64,000 bases of DNA, taken from positions 4,148-68,147 of the forward strand of contig CAYNXB010000008.1 of the NCBI GenBank assembly GCA_964401045.1, read 5' to 3'. The notes under the pieces were generated by a model, which worked only from the letters and a program-made list of their open reading frames with translations, was not told the origin of the DNA and made no database searches. Source of the stretch: CAYNXB01 sp964401045. GTDB lineage: Bacteria; Pseudomonadota; Alphaproteobacteria; Sphingomonadales; Sphingomonadaceae. Position numbers and translations under genes: made by a program. Position 1 is the stretch's first letter; each line of letters starts with the position of its first letter. This document shows, piece after piece, positions 59,399-64,000 of the stretch.

Positions 59399-59770
59399 AT
59401 GCCGACGATCAACCAGCTGGTCCGCAAGGGCCGCGTGCCGCAGAAGGCCAAGTCCAAGGTCCCTGCGATGGAGGCGAACCCGCAGAAGCGCGGCGTCTGC
59501 ACCCGCGTCTACACGACGACCCCGAAGAAGCCGAACTCGGCGCTGCGCAAGGTCGCCAAGGTGCGTCTGACCAACCAGCGCGAAGTCATCACCTACATTC
59601 CCGGTGAGGGCCACAACCTGCAGGAGCACTCCGTGGTGCTGATCCGCGGCGGGCGTGTGCGCGACCTTCCCGGCGTGCGCTATCATGTGCTGCGCGGCGT
59701 GCTCGACACGCAGGGCGTCAAGGACCGCAAGCAATCGCGTTCCAAGTACGGGGCCAAGCGGCCGAAGTAA
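59399..59770 (+). CDS. rpsL: 30S ribosomal protein S12
   Basis: A 123-residue ribosomal protein at the decoding centre. It has the invariant PTINQLVRKGR, CTRVYTTTPKKPNSALRKVAKVRLTN with the streptomycin-site lysine in wild-type form, and RGGRVRDLPGVRYHVLRG. First gene of the str operon. Confidence 0.99.
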   Translation: MPTINQLVRKGRVPQKAKSKVPAMEANPQKRGVCTRVYTTTPKKPNSALRKVAKVRLTNQREVITYIPGEGHNLQEHSVVLIRGGRVRDLPGVRYHVLRGVLDTQGVKDRKQSRSKYGAKRPK

Positions 59771-59828
59771 GGTTTTTCGGCCGGCGCGCCTGTTTGGCAG
59801 CGCTGCCCATCGAGAAGGAATTAATCCG

Positions 59829-60299
59829 ATGTCACGTCGTCGTCGTCCCGAAAAGCGGGAAATCCTGCCCGATCCCCGCTTCGGGGACATGGTGCTGTCG
59901 AAGTTCATGAACAACCTGATGTACGACGGCAAGAAGTCCGTCGCCGAGAGCATCGTCTACGGTGCGCTCGAGACCGTCGAGAACAAGTCCAAGGGCGATC
60001 CGATCGCGCTGTTCCACGATGCGCTCAACAACGTGAAGCCGCAGGTCGAGGTCCGTTCGCGGCGCGTCGGCGGTGCCACCTATCAGGTGCCGGTCGAGGT
60101 TCGCCCCGAGCGTGCTCAGGCGCTGGCGATGCGCTGGCTGATCACCGCCGCGCGCGGGCGGGCGGAGACCACGATGGTCGCGCGCCTCTCGGGTGAGCTT
60201 CTCGATGCGGCCAACAACCGCGGCAACGCGGTGAAGAAGCGCGAAGACACGCACCGCATGGCCGATGCGAACCGCGCTTTCTCGCACTACCGCTGGTGA
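59829..60299 (+). CDS. rpsG: 30S ribosomal protein S7
   Basis: A 156-residue primary 16S rRNA-binding protein of the 30S head. MSRRRRPEKREILPDPRFGD, KFMNNLMYDGKKSVAESIVYGAL, RVGGATYQVPVEVRPERAQALAMRWL and KREDTHRMADANRAFSHYRW are all characteristic. The ATG at 59829 has GAAGGAATTAATCCG before it. 58 bases separate it from rpsL. S7 is the usual feedback repressor of this operon. Confidence 0.99.
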   Translation: MSRRRRPEKREILPDPRFGDMVLSKFMNNLMYDGKKSVAESIVYGALETVENKSKGDPIALFHDALNNVKPQVEVRSRRVGGATYQVPVEVRPERAQALAMRWLITAARGRAETTMVARLSGELLDAANNRGNAVKKREDTHRMADANRAFSHYRW

Positions 60300-60389
60300 T
60301 GACGTTTCGACCGGTCTTCAACCGGTCACATTAGATACCATATGGGGGTGGCCTTTACGGGCGCCCCCCACATTCCCGAGGAACTTCCC

Positions 60390-62483
60390 ATGGCCCGCAG
60401 CCATCCTATCGAGCGTTACCGCAACTTCGGCATCATGGCGCACATCGACGCCGGCAAGACGACCACGACCGAGCGGATCCTCTACTACACCGGCAAGTCC
60501 TACAAGATCGGCGAGGTGCATGATGGCGCCGCGACCATGGACTGGATGGAGCAGGAGCAGGAGCGGGGCATCACCATCACGTCGGCTGCGACAACGACTT
60601 TCTGGAAGGCCGATGACGGCAAGGGCGAGGAGCATCGCCTGAACATCATCGACACCCCCGGACACGTCGACTTCACCATCGAGGTCGAGCGTTCGCTGCG
60701 CGTGCTCGACGGCGCGGTGGCAGCGTTCGACGGCGTCGCGGGTGTCGAGCCGCAGTCCGAGACGGTGTGGCGGCAGGCCGAGAAGTACGGCGTCCCCCGG
60801 ATGTGCTACATCAACAAGCTCGACCGCACCGGTGCCGACTTCTTCTATTGCGTGCAGACGATCATCGACCGCCTCGGTGCGATCCCGGCCGTGCTGTACC
60901 TGCCGATCGGCGCGGAAGCCGATTTCAAGGGCCTGGTCGACCTGGTCCAGAACCGCGCGATTATCTGGCACGAAGAGACCCTGGGCGCGGAGTTCCACTA
61001 TACCGACATCCCGGCCGAACTGGCGGACAAGGCGGCGGACTATCGCCAGAAGCTGATCGAACTCGCCGTCGAACAGGACGACGACGTGATGGAAGCCTAC
61101 CTTGAAGGTACCGAGCCCGATGTGGCGACGCTCAAGGCGCTGATCCGCAAGGGCACGCTGAATCAATCGTTCGTCCCGGTGACGTGCGGGTCCTCGTTCA
61201 AGAACAAGGGCGTGCAACCCCTGCTCGACGCAGTCGTCGACTACCTGCCGAGCCCGATCGACGTTCCCGCGATCAAGGGCGTGAAGCCCGACAGCGACGA
61301 GGAGGATTCGCGTCCGTCGTCGGACGAGGCGCCGTTCTCCAGCCTCGCGTTCAAGATCATGAACGATCCGTTCGTCGGCTCGCTCACCTTCACCCGCATC
61401 TATTCGGGCAGGCTCGCCAAGGGCTCGGTGCTCAACTCGGTGAAGGACAAGCGCGAGAAGATCGGGCGCATGCTGCTGATGCACTCCAACAACCGCGAGG
61501 ACATCGATGAGGCGTTCGCGGGCGACATCGTCGCCATCGCAGGCCTCAAGGAAACCACCACGGGCGACACGCTGTGCGATCCGGCCAAGCCGATCATCCT
61601 CGAGCGGATGGAGTTCCCCGAGCCGGTGATCGAGCTGTCGGTCGAGCCCAAGACCAAGGCCGACCAGGAGAAGATGGGTATCGCACTCAACCGCCTGGCG
61701 GCCGAGGATCCCTCGTTCCGCGTCACCACTGACCATGAATCGGGCCAGACGATCATCAAGGGTATGGGCGAACTGCACCTCGACATCCTGGTCGACCGCA
61801 TGAAGCGCGAGTTCAAGGTCGAGGCCAACGTTGGTGCGCCGCAGGTGGCCTACCGCGAATCGCTGGCCAAGCCGGTCGATGTCGACTTCACGCACAAGAA
61901 GCAGTCGGGCGGTACCGGCCAGTTCGGCCGCGTGAAGGTCAAGGTGGCCCCCGGCGAACGCGGTTCGGGCATCACTTTCATCGACGAGATCAAGGGCGGC
62001 AACATCCCGCGCGAATACATCCCGTCGGTCGAGAAGGGCATGCGCGAGCAGGCCGCCAGCGGTTACCTGGTCGGCTTCCCGATCATCGACTTCGAGATCC
62101 GCCTCTACGACGGTGCGTACCACGACGTCGACTCCTCGACGATCGCGTTCGAGATTGCCGGCCGCGGTGCGATGCGCGAAGTGGCGGAGCGTTCGGGCAT
62201 CCGGCTGCTCGAGCCGATCATGAAGGTCGAGGTGGTGACGCCGGAGGATTATCTCGGCGACGTCATCGGCGACATCAACTCGCGGCGCGGCCAGATCCAG
62301 GGCACCGATACCCGCGGCAATGCGCAGGCGGTCGAGGCCATGGTCCCGCTCGCCAACATGTTCGGCTACGTGAACGAACTGCGCTCGTTCACCCAGGGCC
62401 GCGCCCAGTACACGATGCAATTCTCGCATTATGACGAGGTGCCGGCGAACGTCGCGCAGGAGGTCAAGGAGAAGCTTGCCTAA
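60390..62483 (+). CDS. fusA: Elongation factor G
   Basis: A 697-residue translational GTPase for ribosome translocation. G motifs are AHIDAGKTTTTER, DTPGHVDF and NKLD; domains II to V follow, including RGAMREVAERSGIRLLEP and ATG start at 60390 (MARSHPIERYRN). Length is close to the E. coli 704. It lies 90 bases downstream of rpsG in the str operon order rpsL-rpsG-fusA-tuf. Confidence 0.99.
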   Translation: MARSHPIERYRNFGIMAHIDAGKTTTTERILYYTGKSYKIGEVHDGAATMDWMEQEQERGITITSAATTTFWKADDGKGEEHRLNIIDTPGHVDFTIEVERSLRVLDGAVAAFDGVAGVEPQSETVWRQAEKYGVPRMCYINKLDRTGADFFYCVQTIIDRLGAIPAVLYLPIGAEADFKGLVDLVQNRAIIWHEETLGAEFHYTDIPAELADKAADYRQKLIELAVEQDDDVMEAYLEGTEPDVATLKALIRKGTLNQSFVPVTCGSSFKNKGVQPLLDAVVDYLPSPIDVPAIKGVKPDSDEEDSRPSSDEAPFSSLAFKIMNDPFVGSLTFTRIYSGRLAKGSVLNSVKDKREKIGRMLLMHSNNREDIDEAFAGDIVAIAGLKETTTGDTLCDPAKPIILERMEFPEPVIELSVEPKTKADQEKMGIALNRLAAEDPSFRVTTDHESGQTIIKGMGELHLDILVDRMKREFKVEANVGAPQVAYRESLAKPVDVDFTHKKQSGGTGQFGRVKVKVAPGERGSGITFIDEIKGGNIPREYIPSVEKGMREQAASGYLVGFPIIDFEIRLYDGAYHDVDSSTIAFEIAGRGAMREVAERSGIRLLEPIMKVEVVTPEDYLGDVIGDINSRRGQIQGTDTRGNAQAVEAMVPLANMFGYVNELRSFTQGRAQYTMQFSHYDEVPANVAQEVKEKLA

Positions 62484-62503
62484 GCTTATCCGAGCGTTTA
62501 GGG

Positions 62504-62528
62504 GCGGCGCCTGATTTCGGGGCGCCGC
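62504..62528 (+). terminator. Hairpin between fusA and tuf (possible attenuator)
   Basis: GCGGCGCC at 62504-62511 and GGCGCCGC at 62521-62528 form an 8-bp stem with a 9-base loop. It is not followed by a T run (CTGTTCCC), so it is a weak terminator or attenuator, or an mRNA-processing or stability hairpin. Confidence 0.45.
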
Positions 62529-62572
62529 TGTTCCCGTCCCAATCATTTCCAGAAAGATAGAAGGTACCAGGA

Positions 62573-63763
<1,191 letters not shown>

Positions 63764-63771
63764 TATAGGCG

Positions 63772-63814
63772 CCGCGCCGGCAGGGATTCTTCCTCGCCGG
63801 CGCGGACTGTTTTT
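63772..63814 (+). terminator. Intrinsic terminator after tuf
   Basis: CCGCGCCGGC (63772-63781) pairs with GCCGGCGCGG (63796-63805) as a 10-bp stem, followed by ACTG and TTTTT to 63814. Loop of 14 bases. This is a strong rho-independent terminator closing the str operon. Confidence 0.85.
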
Positions 63815-63820
63815 GGAGGG

Positions 63821-63869
63821 CCGCCCCTTGACCGGGCAACCGGTGAGGCGGGGCGGTTCTTTTGTTTTT
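63821..63869 (+). terminator. Second hairpin before rpsJ
   Basis: CCGCCCC (63821-63827) pairs with GGGGCGG (63850-63856), enclosing an inner ACCGG/CCGGT stem on a GCAA tetraloop, and is followed by T-rich TTCTTTTGTTTTT. It follows the first terminator by 6 bases. It may be a back-up terminator or part of the S10 leader. Confidence 0.65.
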
Positions 63870-63914
63870 GGGGCTGTAGTGGCTCCGTCGGCTCTTTCGC
63901 ATCGGTAGTTGGAC

Positions 63915-64000
63915 ATGGAAGCTCAGAATATCCGCATTCGCCTGAAGGCGTTCGATCACCGCGTGCTCGATCAGGCCACTGGCGAGATTGCGGACACCGC
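63915..64000 (+). CDS. rpsJ: 30S ribosomal protein S10, N-terminal part
   Basis: The right edge of the window truncates this gene; 28 codons are present, MEAQNIRIRLKAFDHRVLDQ then ATGEIADT, the canonical S10 start. It begins the S10 ribosomal protein operon. S10 also acts in transcription antitermination with NusB. Confidence 0.98.
   Translation, partial: MEAQNIRIRLKAFDHRVLDQATGEIADT

Overview
The window is a high-GC, densely packed chromosome segment that looks like an alphaproteobacterium of the order Sphingomonadales, probably family Erythrobacteraceae or Sphingomonadaceae. The main reasons are a circularly permuted two-piece tmRNA with the tag ANDNEALALAA, the presence of DUF2794, EpsC-type serine acetyltransferase, HWE-type histidine kinase and TonB-Xanth-Caul receptor genes, and the gene orders seen here. 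It is mostly core genome with several accessory patches. It contains a 100-base run of N at 57562-57661, so it comes from a scaffolded draft assembly. The taxonomic call is from recognition only; no database search was possible.

Layout, left to right. 1-2506: the end of a biotin-dependent carboxylase operon (biotin carrier, carboxyltransferase, HAD phosphatase). 2541-6947 (minus): panE, glycerate kinase, Nudix hydrolase, then a LemA/TPM/TPM membrane module. 7069-7868: mscL and the permuted ssrA. 7886-17641 (minus): a small membrane protein, astB, astA, an M20 hydrolase, then rsmA, pdxA, surA and lptD, with two REP-type palindrome pairs in the gaps. 17737-20245: pepA, holC and ndk, with a 32-bp triple tandem repeat between pepA and holC. 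20255-23038 (minus): methyltransferase, a purN-YjbR fusion and purM. 23123-26103: DUF2066, hda, a serine acetyltransferase with a coiled-coil tail and DUF2794. 26124-28847 (minus): a membrane protein with a palindromic operator over its promoter, an SDR dehydrogenase and gph.

28909-35173: glmU, a hypothetical gene, glmS and a GGDEF-EAL protein. 35263-37364 (minus): purQ, purS and ilvE. 37365-37907: no conventional gene, but upstream of ilvE there is a chain of hairpins with an 18-codon ORF behind an extreme Shine-Dalgarno sequence. 37908-45376: two small envelope proteins, tlyA, tspO, ubiK, DUF1993, recO, leuB, a GT2-GtrA glycosyltransferase, a PLDc_N protein and a PMT-type mannosyltransferase. 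45459-50917: metZ, a PAS-PAS-HWE kinase, apaG, two small ORFs and a YbaL-type K+/H+ antiporter. 51036-54871: a TonB receptor and beta-propeller phytase pair preceded by a possible Pho box. 54912-56449: LysR regulator and EF-hand protein. 56833-59042: an arsenic cluster (arsI, arsR, acr3, arsC) with a perfect 28-bp palindromic operator, broken by the N gap. 59399-64000: the str operon (rpsL, rpsG, fusA, tuf) and the start of the S10 operon.

Several groups work together: lptD and surA in outer-membrane assembly; glmU and glmS in UDP-GlcNAc synthesis; purN, purM, purS and purQ in purine synthesis; astA and astB in arginine catabolism; the TonB receptor and phytase in phosphate scavenging; and the arsenic genes in arsenite extrusion plus demethylation of organoarsenicals. 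The least explained items are the structured leader upstream of ilvE, the carboxylase operon of unknown substrate, the PurN-YjbR fusion and the M20 hydrolase in the arginine cluster.
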